64,000 bases of DNA, from positions 372,001-436,000 of the forward strand of contig CALSRM010000001.1 in NCBI GenBank assembly GCA_943788755.1. Reading direction: 5' to 3'. A program made the translations under genes and the position numbers. Of the stretch, positions 1-8,848 are shown one piece after another (within the stretch, counting starts at the first letter, position 1; every line of letters starts with the position of its first letter). The DNA comes from an uncultured Flavobacteriales bacterium (GTDB lineage: Bacteria; Bacteroidota; Bacteroidia; Flavobacteriales_D; Parvicellaceae). The notes below the pieces were generated by a model. That model saw nothing but the letters and a program-made list of their open reading frames with translations. It was not told the origin of the DNA and did not search any database.

Positions 1-146
1 GGCTGACGGGTCAGTTTCACGACCATGACAACGGAGAAGATACAGACATGTTCGCATTAGAGAACAACTATGTTTCTATTGTTCCAACGCAGTTTGACAT
101 GACTGCTCATCACGCAATTAGTCACTTAAATAAATGGGAATTATGA
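1..146 (+). CDS. surE: SurE 5'-nucleotidase (3' end only)
   Basis: Only the last 47 codons lie in the window, read from base 3 to the TGA at 144-146. The residues EDTDMFALENNYVSIVP and QFDMTAHHAI match the C-terminal tail of SurE, a metal-dependent nucleoside monophosphate phosphatase (surE = survival protein). The start and the catalytic DD motif are outside the window. The stop overlaps the start of the next small gene, and lpxB follows; surE next to lpxB is a familiar Bacteroidota arrangement, which supports the call. The fragment is short, so the call rests on the tail plus context. Confidence 0.8.
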   Translation, partial: LTGQFHDHDNGEDTDMFALENNYVSIVPTQFDMTAHHAISHLNKWEL

Positions 147-454
147 TGTTAACTGGATGGAAGAAAAAATATGATATTGTTTGGGTTGGTCTAATTTTAG
201 GTTTTATTTTGCCCCCATTAGGTTTCCTTTTGTCAAAGTATGTCAAAAGCCCTAATAGTAGTTATGAGAATTATTGGCAATTGTTTTTAGACTCTTCATT
301 AGAAATTAATAAAGAGATTCTAATTTTTAGTTTATTACCGAGCATGCTTGCATTTTACTTTTTATTCTTTTTGTTTAAAATGGATGTTGCTGCTAAAGGA
401 CTTGTGGGTGTTACACTTTTTGTAGCTGGACTTTCGTTCTTGTTTTTGTTTTAA
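143..454 (+). CDS. Small multi-spanning membrane protein between surE and lpxB
   Basis: About 103 residues, made up almost entirely of three or four hydrophobic segments (near residues 10-30, 55-80 and 82-103 of the mature frame) separated by short polar loops. I start at the ATG at 143, which overlaps the surE stop (ATGA), rather than the in-frame ATG at 134. No family recognised. Its position, translationally coupled to surE and 9 bp before lpxB, suggests it belongs to the same transcript and sits in the inner membrane; any role in the envelope is inference from context only. Confidence 0.65.
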   Translation: MMLTGWKKKYDIVWVGLILGFILPPLGFLLSKYVKSPNSSYENYWQLFLDSSLEINKEILIFSLLPSMLAFYFLFFLFKMDVAAKGLVGVTLFVAGLSFLFLF

Positions 455-463
455 CTATTTCCA

Positions 464-1609
464 TTGAGTAAATACTACATCATAGCAGGAGAGGCATCCG
501 GAGATTTACATGGAGCTAACTTAATTAAAGAAATTAAGAAGTTGGATTCGAATGCAACTTTCAGGTTTTGGGGTGGAGACCTAATGGAAGAGCAAGGTGT
601 AGAACTGGTTAAGCATTATAGAGACCTAGCTTTTATGGGGTTTTTAGAGGTGATTAGAAATATTCGAACTATACTGGGGAATTTGAAGTTTTGTAAAGAA
701 GATATTCTTGATTACAAGCCAGATGCAGTTATCTTTATTGATTATCCAGGTTTCAACCTTCGTATCGCAGAGTTTGTTCATACTAATAAAATCCCTACTT
801 TATATTATGTGTCACCGCAAGTTTGGGCCTGGAAACAATCAAGAGTAGAGAAAATAAAAAAGGTGGTAGATAAGATGTTTGTTATTTTGCCTTTTGAAAA
901 AGATTTTTACAAAAAATTCGACTATGATGTTTCGTTTGTGGGGCACCCATTAATTGATGCTATAGAGCAATTCAAAGAAAAGGCAATATCAAAACAGGCT
1001 TTTTGCGAAAAGTACGGATTGAATGAAAAGCCAATAATTGCGCTTCTTCCTGGAAGCAGGAGTCAGGAGATTGAAAAGAAATTGCCGATAATGTTATCTG
1101 TAGTTTTAAAATACGAAGAGTATCAATTTGTAATTGCCGGCGCCCCCTCAAGATCCAATGAGTATTATGCTCCATTTTTAGCAAAGGAAAATGTGCACGT
1201 AGTCGTAAACGATACGTATAATTTATTGAATACCTCTCATGCTGCTTTGGTCACTTCGGGAACTGCCACGCTCGAAACAGCGTTATTTAAAGTACCTCAG
1301 GTAGTTTGTTATAAATCGAGTGCTTTCTCCTATAGAATTGCAAAGTTATTAATTGGAAAAAGAATTAAATTCATTTCATTGGTAAATTTAATAGTTGGTA
1401 AAGAAATTGTTAAAGAACTTATCCAGAGTAAATTGACAGAAATTAACTTAAAGAAAGAATTAGGAGTTATCCTTTCCACAGAAGGACGAGAAAACATGGT
1501 AAAAGAGTACCAATTACTTGAGGATACGTGTGGAGGCACGGGAGCATCCTTCAATACTGCGAATGAAATGTTGAAAACTCTGGAAGAACTCAATAGAAGC
1601 AGACACTAA
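464..1609 (+). CDS. lpxB: Lipid-A-disaccharide synthase LpxB
   Basis: 381 residues, the normal length for LpxB (GT19), which joins UDP-2,3-diacylglucosamine and lipid X (2,3-diacylglucosamine 1-phosphate) into the lipid A disaccharide on the cytosolic face of the inner membrane. The N-terminus YYIIAGEASGDLHGANLI, the central LLPGSRSQEI and the C-terminal VTSGTATLETAL are family hallmarks. The start is TTG at 464 with no clear Shine-Dalgarno; it immediately precedes the conserved N-terminus and no ATG fits. It lies in the surE - small membrane protein - lpxB - SpoIID gene string with gaps of about 10 bp, so it is probably co-transcribed. Confidence 0.95.
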   Translation: MSKYYIIAGEASGDLHGANLIKEIKKLDSNATFRFWGGDLMEEQGVELVKHYRDLAFMGFLEVIRNIRTILGNLKFCKEDILDYKPDAVIFIDYPGFNLRIAEFVHTNKIPTLYYVSPQVWAWKQSRVEKIKKVVDKMFVILPFEKDFYKKFDYDVSFVGHPLIDAIEQFKEKAISKQAFCEKYGLNEKPIIALLPGSRSQEIEKKLPIMLSVVLKYEEYQFVIAGAPSRSNEYYAPFLAKENVHVVVNDTYNLLNTSHAALVTSGTATLETALFKVPQVVCYKSSAFSYRIAKLLIGKRIKFISLVNLIVGKEIVKELIQSKLTEINLKKELGVILSTEGRENMVKEYQLLEDTCGGTGASFNTANEMLKTLEELNRSRH

Positions 1610-1620
1610 AGGAGTTAATT

Positions 1621-2796
1621 TTGCTTGTTATGAAAAATATTGTAATAATATTATTATTTGTGTTTATTAGTCAGCCAATGTTTGCTGATAAGGAAATAAT
1701 GGATATTGGTGTTTTTAGAAATGTAAAAACATCACATATATTGTTTAACTATTTGGATGATAGTTATTCCTTTCATTCAGAATCAGGCACATTCTTTACT
1801 TTAAATAAAGGAGAATCCGTAAGGATACAGAACAAAAATGGTGAAATTCGAATTAAACAGGGCGACGTTGAAATTGGTACTTACAAGGAAGTATACATTA
1901 AAAGAAGTCATGAAGGTGGAGCTTTTAAAATTAAATGCCTGAGTCCTTCATCTAGAGAAAGAAAATATCAAGGAAATTTAAAAATATTAGCGGAAGGCAA
2001 GTACTTAAAAATTATTAATCAAGTTCCGCTAGATGAATACCTAGTAGGTGTTATAGAGTCTGAATCTGGGAACAATGAATCTAAAGAATATTACAAAGTC
2101 CAGGCTGTAATTAGCAGAACCTACGCTTTGAAGCATAAAAGTAAGTTTATGGATGAGGGTTTTATGCTAACAGATTTAACAAATTGTCAGGTCTATAAAG
2201 GGAAAATGTATAAAAATCAAAAAATAATTGATGCCGTCAAAGAGACAGAAAACTTCGTATTGGTTGATAGTGATATGAATTATATTACTGCTTCATATTA
2301 TTCAAATAGTGGTGGTCAAACTGTAAACAGTGAAGATGTGTGGACTAAGCCTCTTTCTTATTTAAGAAGTGTTAAAGATCCTTATTCATACGGTAAATCC
2401 AATTCTAATTGGACAAAAGTAATTAGTAAGGCTAAATGGATTTCTTATTTGGATAAGCAGCATAATTATCCAATTGAAAATAAAGAGGATATTGAGAAAG
2501 CGTTATCTTTTAAGCAAGACTCAAGAAGGAAATACTTTGTCGATTGGAAATATCATATACTGCTTACAGATATACGAAAAGATTGGAAATTAAAAAGCAC
2601 CTATTTTGATGTGAAAGTGAAAGGGGATGAGGTTTACTTGTCTGGAAAGGGATTTGGACATGGTGTTGGATTGTCTCAAGAAGGTGCAATGAACATGTGC
2701 GATTTAGGATATGGTTTTTTAGACGTTCTTTTGTTTTATTATACGCAAGCACATCTTATCGATCTAGAATTGATGGACTTCTATTTATCTTATTAA
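1621..2796 (+). CDS. SpoIID/LytB-domain cell wall protein
   Basis: About 391 residues with an N-terminal signal peptide (residues 1-22, ending near FA) and a SpoIID/LytB domain over roughly residues 140-375. Visible signatures are VPLDEYLVGVIESE, YYKVQAVISRTYA, YYSNSGGQT and GKGFGHGVGLSQEGA, all typical of SpoIID-type amidase enhancers or glycan-acting enzymes. The product should work in the periplasm on peptidoglycan. GGAG at 1611-1614 sits 6 nt before TTG 1621, one of the few good Shine-Dalgarno sites here; ATG 1630 is the alternative start. Last gene of the lpxB transcript, followed by a terminator. Confidence 0.85.
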   Translation: MLVMKNIVIILLFVFISQPMFADKEIMDIGVFRNVKTSHILFNYLDDSYSFHSESGTFFTLNKGESVRIQNKNGEIRIKQGDVEIGTYKEVYIKRSHEGGAFKIKCLSPSSRERKYQGNLKILAEGKYLKIINQVPLDEYLVGVIESESGNNESKEYYKVQAVISRTYALKHKSKFMDEGFMLTDLTNCQVYKGKMYKNQKIIDAVKETENFVLVDSDMNYITASYYSNSGGQTVNSEDVWTKPLSYLRSVKDPYSYGKSNSNWTKVISKAKWISYLDKQHNYPIENKEDIEKALSFKQDSRRKYFVDWKYHILLTDIRKDWKLKSTYFDVKVKGDEVYLSGKGFGHGVGLSQEGAMNMCDLGYGFLDVLLFYYTQAHLIDLELMDFYLSY

Positions 2797-2960
2797 CATT
2801 GGTGTTTTATGATTCTCATATAAATCAACAGCCGACAAGGTGTTTTTATCACGTTTTTCGATGTATCTGTAATAAAAAACGATAAACTATTTTTTTTAAC
2901 CGATTAAAGACTGTATGTTTGAAATGAATTGAGCTGGTTACTCAATTCTATCTGAGAAAA

Positions 2961-4041
2961 TTAGCTCTTAGGTTTTAGGTTTGGAAAGCTCAACATATGT
3001 TGAGCTTTCTTTTTTTTAACTACTTTTTGATATTTTCCTTTTTGTCCAGCATATAATATTTCCTCAAGTCTTGGAAGCTTTAGAAAGTCATTAGGGTTGT
3101 TTGGTCCAATTTTACTGATTAAATTCAACTTATTCATTTGGTCATTCGATAATGAGAAGTCCAAAACTTTTAGATTTTCTTCACATTGCTTTAGCGAACG
3201 AGCTCCGAAAATAGGAGAGGACTTTTTTACCATTTGCATTGCCCAACGAATAGCTATCTGAGAAGGTGTATGACCAATCTCTTTACTAAGCGCTTTAATT
3301 TCAGCGGACATAGCTAAGTTTCTTTCGCTTAAGCCTAGCAGATACTCCTTTTGTCATTCGCTTTGGATCACTGTTCTCTTCTATATATTTTCCTGAAAGC
3401 AATCCTGCAGCTAAGGGGCCAAACCCACAAAAAAGCATATCGTCATGCTCGCATAGTGGAATAATCTCTCTGTCTGCAGTCCTTTCAGTTAAACAATATT
3501 CAACTTGGTATGCTGCAAATTGATTCCATCCTCTTAATTCAGCCAAAGTATTACAACGGCTAGTAATATAAGCTGGTGTATCGGAAATACCAATAGATAA
3601 TATTTTCCCAGAAGCTAGTAAATACTCTAAATTTCTCATTAACTCTTCAGGAGCAACAAGAAAATCCCATGCGTGAACATAATATAGGTCAATATAGTCG
3701 GTTCCAAGCCTTTTTAAAGACCCCTCAACACTCTGCGTCATATTTTTACGACTATTACCCGAAACGTTAATTTTATTGGATTCTGTCAAGGAATATTTTG
3801 AAGCAATTACCAGGTTATCTCTTTCTGATTGCATAAACTCACCTAGATACTTTTCTGAAGTTCCTGTTGTATAGATGTTTGCAGTGTCAAAGAAATTTCC
3901 TCCAGCATTACAGAATGCATCAAAAACGCGTTGTGATTCTTCTTTGTCAGAACCAAAGTTCCAGTCTGTACCAAAAGTCATTGTGCCTAAACACAGTTCC
4001 GATACCTTGATACCTGTCTTACCTAATAATTTATAATCCAT
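2961..4041 (-). CDS. Aldo/keto reductase, interrupted by one frameshift
   Basis: Two overlapping frames (3301-4041 and 2961-3311) together give one aldo/keto reductase of about 355 residues, an NADPH-dependent carbonyl reductase with a TIM barrel. The tetrad residues are visible: D in FFDTANIYTTG (with its Y), K in IASKYS and H in YYVHAWD. The second part carries the usual C-terminal GHTPSQIAIRWAM and FGARSLKQCEENL. Removing a single base at about 3329-3332 restores SARLSERNLAMSAEI across the join. The far C-terminus (VVKKKKAQHML) is encoded by a homopolymer and the terminator palindrome, so the true stop may be slightly earlier. Confidence 0.8.
2985..3017 (+). terminator. Intrinsic terminator of the lpxB operon
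   Basis: A perfect 24-bp palindrome (2985-3008, arms beginning AAAGCTCAACAT) is followed at once by CTTTTTTTTT. The T tract is on the + strand only, so it serves the rightward operon. It lies inside the 3' end of the converging aldo/keto reductase reading frame. Confidence 0.75.
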
Positions 4042-4092
4042 AACTTTAATTTAAGAGGGTAAATATAATCTTAAGAAAAATAGAGATGAAAC

Positions 4093-4797
4093 TTATTTGG
4101 GTTTTTGCCAATTAAAGTTTTTAAATAGTTTGTCCCAGTCCGCAGGGAAACTACTTTTTAATACTAGTTGTTCTCCGCTATTCGGTTGTTTAATAGTTAG
4201 TTCACTCGCATGTAAAAACATGTTGTTCCAATTGAATTCATGTTGAAACATTCGATTATGAAATCGATCTCCATACTGATAATCCCCCACAATAGGGTGG
4301 CTTATTTTGTTTGCATGAATCCGAAGTTGGTGCATTCTACCAGTTTTTGGTGTAAATTTCACCAAGCTGTACCTCGACTTCTCGTAAGGATTCACAGGGA
4401 TGTCTAATTCTATTATTTCTAGTGTTTGGTATTCAGTCAGCGCCTCTTTGTACATTCCTGTTTCAGCATTTTTTGTAGGAGTATCAATAACTCCGCTTGG
4501 AGGACAATGACCTCGGACGACAGCGTAATAGTGTTTCTGAACCTTGTTGTTTTCAAATTGTTGCTGATAGTCTTTAACGAATTCTTTTTCCTTAGCTAAA
4601 AGTAAAATTCCAGATGTCTTTCTGTCTAGTCTATGGATTGGGTATAGGTCAAGTTCCGTTTGCTCCTTTAGCAAAGTAACTAAATCATCGTCAGTGATAT
4701 TTCGAGCAAAATAAGATGCGTAAACCAGAATGTTATTTGGTTTGTTTACTGCAATAATTGAATCGTTTTCGAATAGTATTTCTATGTCAATTTGCAC
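4093..4797 (-). CDS. truC: tRNA pseudouridine(65) synthase, TruC-like
   Basis: 234 residues, RluA-type pseudouridine synthase without an S4 domain. The catalytic motif HRLDRKTSG is present (D is the nucleophile), followed by TPKTGRMHQLRIH and LHASEL. The overall pattern ILFENDSIIAVNKP ... HPIVGDYQYGD follows TruC, which modifies U65 in tRNA, more closely than RluD or RluC; this assignment is by recall, not alignment. The start is GTG at 4797, the only start compatible with the conserved N-terminus. A perfect TAnnTTTG box ends 5 nt upstream, so the mRNA is likely leaderless. Confidence 0.78.
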   Translation of the reverse strand: MQIDIEILFENDSIIAVNKPNNILVYASYFARNITDDDLVTLLKEQTELDLYPIHRLDRKTSGILLLAKEKEFVKDYQQQFENNKVQKHYYAVVRGHCPPSGVIDTPTKNAETGMYKEALTEYQTLEIIELDIPVNPYEKSRYSLVKFTPKTGRMHQLRIHANKISHPIVGDYQYGDRFHNRMFQHEFNWNNMFLHASELTIKQPNSGEQLVLKSSFPADWDKLFKNFNWQKPK

Positions 4798-4802
4798 AAT
4801 GG

Positions 4803-4810
4803 CAAATCTA
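4803..4810 (-). promoter_or_regulatory. TAnnTTTG -7 box of truC, 5 nt before GTG
   Basis: Reading leftward the sequence is TAGATTTG, an exact match to the Bacteroidota sigma-A -7 consensus. Five bases separate it from the GTG start. No clear TTG -33 element is seen at 17-23 nt upstream. Confidence 0.5.
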
Positions 4811-4863
4811 CAATTAAGAATTAATTAAATGTGAACTAGTGAGGATAAGAAAGTTCATTTTTG

Positions 4864-4871
4864 TAAGTTTG
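4864..4871 (+). promoter_or_regulatory. TAnnTTTG -7 box of the 4896 lipoprotein gene
   Basis: TAAGTTTG, an exact consensus match, lies 24 nt before the ATG at 4896. No convincing -33 TTG is visible. Its position argues against the in-frame upstream start at 4839. Confidence 0.45.
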
Positions 4872-4895
4872 GAGCATAAACTAAAAAAAATCTGT

Positions 4896-5606
4896 ATGAA
4901 AACAACAAGTAAATTTTTAGCAATAGCCCTAGTAGGAGCGATTCTAATAGGCGGATGTAAGAAAAAAGGATGTACTGATCCATTAGCAACTAACTATAGC
5001 GCTGAAGCTAAAAAAGATGATGAGTCATGTTCTTACGTGCCCGTAATTGTGTTAAATGGTGATGCAAGTGTCACAGCTAATTTAAATTCTACTTACATAG
5101 ATGAAGGAGCTACAGCAACCAATGGTGATGGGTCTTCGGTAAATGTAACAGCAGATATAACAGCGGTTAACACTTCTTCAACAGGAGCTTATACTGTTAC
5201 TTATACAGCAACAAATGAGAATGGAACAGCAACAGCTACTAGAACAGTTACAGTTGTAATTGGACAAAGTGCCTGGACGTCAAGCACCTGGGAAATTTCA
5301 AGCGATTGCGGAGCAATAGCATTTCCATTGGCTACACCACCAACAATTTCTGCAGGAGGTTCTTCAGCATTAATTTTCGATAACTTTTTTACTTTACTTG
5401 GTGGAACAGCAAATGCAACAATAAATGGATCAACTATTACTTTTCCTAATCAAACTATCGGTATAACTCTTGGTGAGGTGATTTTCTCTGGTAATGGAAC
5501 AATGAATGCTTCCGGAACGGAATTTACGGTAAACTATTCGTATGAAAATACAACTCCTGGCATAGGAGGTTTAGGAACTTGTACAGCTGTTTATACCAAA
5601 CAATAA
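4896..5606 (+). CDS. Lipoprotein with Ig-like (DUF5011-type) domain
   Basis: 236 residues from ATG 4896. The N-terminus is a lipoprotein signal peptide with lipobox LIGGC. After it comes GCTDPLATNYSAEAKKDDESC, a short Cys-bounded motif common in secreted Bacteroidota proteins. Residues around 50-120 (YIDEGATATNGDGS, TGAYTVTYTATNENGTAT) form an immunoglobulin-like DUF5011 domain of the kind seen in surface proteins. The C-terminal half is a Gly/Thr-rich beta region of unknown family. It is probably anchored in the outer membrane. It has its own promoter and terminator, so it is monocistronic. No enzymatic motif is visible. Confidence 0.75.
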   Translation: MKTTSKFLAIALVGAILIGGCKKKGCTDPLATNYSAEAKKDDESCSYVPVIVLNGDASVTANLNSTYIDEGATATNGDGSSVNVTADITAVNTSSTGAYTVTYTATNENGTATATRTVTVVIGQSAWTSSTWEISSDCGAIAFPLATPPTISAGGSSALIFDNFFTLLGGTANATINGSTITFPNQTIGITLGEVIFSGNGTMNASGTEFTVNYSYENTTPGIGGLGTCTAVYTKQ

Positions 5607-5625
5607 TATCTTTATAGAGTAATTT

Positions 5626-5655
5626 AAAAGTGAGCTTTATGGCTCACTTTTTTTT
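5626..5655 (+). terminator. Intrinsic terminator after the DUF5011 lipoprotein
   Basis: Stem AAAAGTGAGC / GCTCACTTTT (about 10 bp, 6-nt loop) followed by a run of T residues, 20 nt after the stop at 5606. Confidence 0.8.
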
Positions 5656-5694
5656 GCCTGTGCGTTGCTTCTTTTTCTTTTATTTTTACATCGA

Positions 5695-5725
5695 TTGTAA
5701 CTATACAATAAAATTACTAACTTTA
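5695..5725 (+). promoter_or_regulatory. Candidate promoter of the LVIVD lipoprotein gene
   Basis: TTG at 5695-5697 and TAACTTTA at 5718-5725 are separated by 20 nt, the expected spacing. The -7 box deviates at its last base (A for G), so this is only a candidate. The ATG is 33 nt downstream. Confidence 0.35.
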
Positions 5726-5758
5726 GTGTTTTGCTATTAAATTAAAAATCATTAACTT

Positions 5759-7019
5759 ATGAAAAAGCTTCTTGTTCTTATCGTTTGCCTTCCAATTTTA
5801 TTAGCTAGTTGTACAAAAGACAATGCAACAATCTCACTAACCTTTAAGAAGGGAACAGCTGTATATGCTGATATTGAAGAAATTCGAACTGTAGAGCTTG
5901 TTTCGACTCCAAGAATGATTGAAAATGCAGGAAAGTTATTTATCGGTGAAAATTATATTCTAATTGGAGAAAATGGAAAAGGGATACATGTTTTAGATAA
6001 CACAGACCCAAGTAACCCGATAAATATAGGATTCTTACAGCTTCCATTTACGAAGGAATTCTTCGTGGATAACGATATGATTTATGCTGAATCTCAATAC
6101 GATTTTATAAAAATTGATTTATCTGACATCAACAATCCTGTAATGGTAGATAGAGTAGAGTATGCATTTGCAGAAGCTATCGAGAACGCGGATGGATTGG
6201 TTCTAGTAGGGTTTAGTTATGAAACTGTAACCCGCTCATTTAAAACAGACAGTGAAGAAGCGGAAGAGTTAAAAGATTCCTATTACTTGTATTACGATTA
6301 TAATAACAGCGTTATACCTGCTTCATCAGTGCCATCATCATTCGTTGGTTCGGAAAGAGGTGTAAAAGGAACGGTAAACAAAATAGCTGTTTATAGTAAT
6401 CATGTCTATGTGGTTAGTAATTCTAAGTTACATACTTTTCAGGATTCTCCTTCAGATATTATGCTAGTTGGAAGTACTGATATTGGTTGGGATAATGAAA
6501 CCATTTACTCAGAAGGAAATCATTTGTTTATTGGAACCCAATCTTCAATGATTATAATGGATGTTACTAATCCTTCAAGCCCATATGAAACTTCAACTTA
6601 CAACCATCCAAATTCTTGTGACCCTGTTTTACCAATTGGAAACATTGCTTATTTGACATTAAGAACTGCAGACTTTACCGGATGTAGTGGTGATGAAAAC
6701 ACATTGGAAGTTTTGGATATTTCAAATCTAAATAATCCAGAACAAATTACATCCATTCCAATGGCAAGTCCTTACGGAATGACAATGATAAATAACAAGT
6801 TATATGTAGGAGAAGGGAAATGGAATGTCAATATTTGATGCTGCCAATCCTGCAAATCCAATATTGATCAATTCCAACACATCTATTGTCGCTTATGATG
6901 TTATTGAGCATCCTTCTATTCCGAATCGTATTCTTACAACGAGTGATTTTGGCCTTTCTCAATACGAAGTGAATGCCACAACAATGGAGACAATATTCTT
7001 AAGCGAGATTGCTTATTAA
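5759..7019 (+). CDS. LVIVD-repeat lipoprotein, one frameshift near its 3' end
   Basis: Frames 5759-6838 and 6825-7019 form one protein of about 419 residues. It begins with a lipoprotein signal peptide (lipobox LLASC). The body repeats the pattern GKGIHVLDNTDPSNP, IKIDLSDINNPV, MIIMDVTNPSSP, LEVLDISNLNNPEQ, that is, LVIVD beta-propeller repeats of a likely surface-exposed outer-membrane protein. Dropping one G from GGG at about 6818-6821 gives GEGNGMSIFDAANPANP, a further repeat, so the break is almost certainly a single-base insertion in the sequence. Function unknown; it is followed 6 bp later by the barrel-like gene. Confidence 0.8.
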
Positions 7020-7025
7020 TTCTAT

Positions 7026-7822
7026 ATGCCTAAAATTCGCATAACATCAATAACCCCTTTCTTATTTCTGATTGGGTTGCTATTTTGTGCTCCAGTAATT
7101 TCGCATTCTCAGAATGATCAGCTTATTGAAAATGGAGCTGTTTTTAAGTTTAAAAGAAAATGGTATAAGCACAATATGGTTTATGGAACATTGTTGCAGA
7201 ATGATTACACTATTCAAAATATCGAAACTGTCTCAGGTGATACAGTTTCTTTCCCAATAGATTCTGCTCGAAAGTATTATTTACCTGAACAAATAAGGGT
7301 GTATAAAAATGGTCGTTATCATTATGCTAGCGGAAAGATCAAAAACTTTTCAATGGGTATTTCAAGAGATCATGTGAATTTGGATTTTGTGTATGGCTTT
7401 AGAATAAATAAACACTTTCGATATAGGAATAGGAACTGGTATAGATCACAATGCCTTCTACTTTCTACACAATAAATGATTTACATTTTGTAAATATAGT
7501 TGGGGCACCTTTATATATTCAAGGAAAATACAACCTGTATCGCAAGCGCAGACTATTTTATTTAAAGGCTAAGGTAGGTATGACGAATAATGCTGAAACG
7601 GCAAATATTATAAGTATTAATAACGGTGTAGTAATGGAGGGTGGAATAGGAATGCTGTTTCCTTCTAGACTGAGATCAAGGTTTTACTTTGAGTTCTCTC
7701 AATATACATCGCACGCTGCAGGTTTTGCTAATATCGTTTCTCCAGATATTCTCTCCGATGTCGAATTTGATGTTTGGTTTCACCGATTTTTATTTACAGT
7801 TGGAGTTGAATTTGGAAAATAA
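7026..7822 (+). CDS. Secreted beta-rich (probable outer-membrane barrel) protein, two frameshifts
   Basis: Two frames (7026-7475, 7451-7822) plus a third between them build one protein of about 264 residues. It has a signal peptide (residues 1-29, ending SHSQ). Dropping one base near 7412-7416 gives HFDIGIGTGIDHNAFYFLHN, and dropping another near 7480-7486 continues into NDLHFVNIVGAPLYIQGKYNLY. The alternating polar/aromatic strands and final VWFHRFLFTVGVEFGK ending in an aromatic and G-K are typical of small outer-membrane barrels. No family recognised. It is 6 bp after the LVIVD lipoprotein gene and is probably co-transcribed with it. Confidence 0.65.
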
Positions 7823-7826
7823 GGAA

Positions 7827-8499
7827 TTATTTCAAAATCAATCTTAAAGCTTCCTTTTGACTCAGATTAGAGAGACCTGGATGATCATTTACGAAGTTTA
7901 TTACCCATTGGGGATCAACTCTACTGTGCTGTCTTAAAGACCATCCTATGGCTTTGTTCAGGAAGAACTCTTTCGTTCCCATGCTTTGTTCAATGTATTG
8001 AGTAAGCAAAGCTGTGTTGACTTTATCTTTAAATTTTAATTGATGGATGATAGCGGTTCGTTGCAACCAAATATTCTCGTCCAAACTCCATTTATTTATA
8101 TGAGATTCAATCAAAGAAGGGAATCTTGATATAAGAGCTCCTACAGAATTTGTGGCTATTAAGTCTACAGTGTCCCACCAAGAATTATTTATGAGCATAT
8201 AATGGTACAAATCAATAGTAGTTTCGGGTACTTATTTTTGTATTTGACTATTAAGTCAATAGCTAAGTAATGAAATTCACGAAAGGGGAGGTCCCACAAT
8301 TCTTTTACTACAATTTCTATTTCTTCCAATGCAGGGTAACCATGTTTATCAATTATTTGCTTTTGAATTAATTTTCTTTCGGGTGTTTTAATACCCAACA
8401 ACTTAAATTTGTTTTTAAGGTAGGCGCCATGGCAGTCGATTGCTCCAAGTTATTATGCTTGCGAAATTCTCTTTCAGCGATTATGACGTAAGAATGCAT
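7827..8499 (-). CDS. AlkD-type DNA alkylation repair glycosylase, two frameshifts
   Basis: Three frames join into a protein of about 224 residues of the HEAT-like AlkD family, which excises alkylated bases such as 3-methyladenine and 7-methylguanine. Starting at ATG 8499 the frame reads MHSYVIIAEREFRKHNN then TAMA; adding one G near 8425-8428 yields AAYLKNKFKLLGIKTPERK, the family signature. Adding one base near 8215-8220 joins KYPKLL to DLYHYMLINNSWWDTVDLIA, which holds the conserved W and D of the active site. The N-terminal exon-like piece (8430-8499) has no long ORF and was found only by hand. It converges on the barrel gene with 4 bp between stops. Confidence 0.8.
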
Positions 8500-8605
8500 G
8501 AATGTGGTGGTTTGGTCTACAAAGTAAAACTTTTCTTCGAAAGCTTTTTTCTATTTCCCTCAAACCTTTATCGAAATAAATTTCGAACAAATTTTCAGAA
8601 AATAG

Positions 8606-8628
8606 AAAAGCCGCTAATCGCGGCTTTT
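8606..8628 (-). terminator. Terminator downstream of tRNA-Ser
   Basis: Perfect 9-bp stem AAAAGCCGC / GCGGCTTTT with a 5-nt loop, beginning a few bases beyond the 3' end of the leftward tRNA and followed in that direction by TTTTCTATTTT. Confidence 0.75.
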
Positions 8629-8634
8629 ACTTTG

Positions 8635-8722
8635 CAGAGGAGAAGGGATTCGAACCCCCGATACCCTTGTGGGGTATACACACTTTCCAAGCGTGCGCCT
8701 TAAGCCACTCGGCCACTCCTCT
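8635..8722 (-). tRNA. tRNA-Ser (anticodon GGA)
   Basis: An 88-nt class II tRNA on the minus strand. The acceptor arms AGAGGAG and CTCCTCT pair over 7 bp, discriminator G73 fits serine, the D arm reads GCC...GGC, the anticodon loop is CTTGGAAAG (anticodon GGA, codons UCC/UCU), there is a long variable arm ACCCCACAAGGGT, and the T loop is TTCGAAT. The CCA end is not encoded. It is followed by its own terminator. Confidence 0.95.
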
Positions 8723-8819
8723 AAAATTCAAATTCTCCTATTTGGAGACTGCAAATAAACCAAAAATTTATTAGAACTCCCCTAAAAAAACAAAAAGCAT
8801 ATTCTTGGATTGCTTTTTG

Positions 8820-8827
8820 TACTTTTG
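8820..8827 (+). promoter_or_regulatory. TAnnTTTG -7 box of the 8849 gene
   Basis: TACTTTTG matches the consensus exactly, 21 nt before ATG 8849. No good TTG is found at the usual distance upstream. Confidence 0.45.
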
Positions 8828-8848
8828 TAAACTTAAATTTAACGGCAT

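Noticed and set aside
8440-8703. Open + strand frame of 87 codons across the AlkD start and tRNA-Ser
   Set aside because: It runs antisense through the tRNA and the repaired AlkD N-terminus, with no protein-like pattern.
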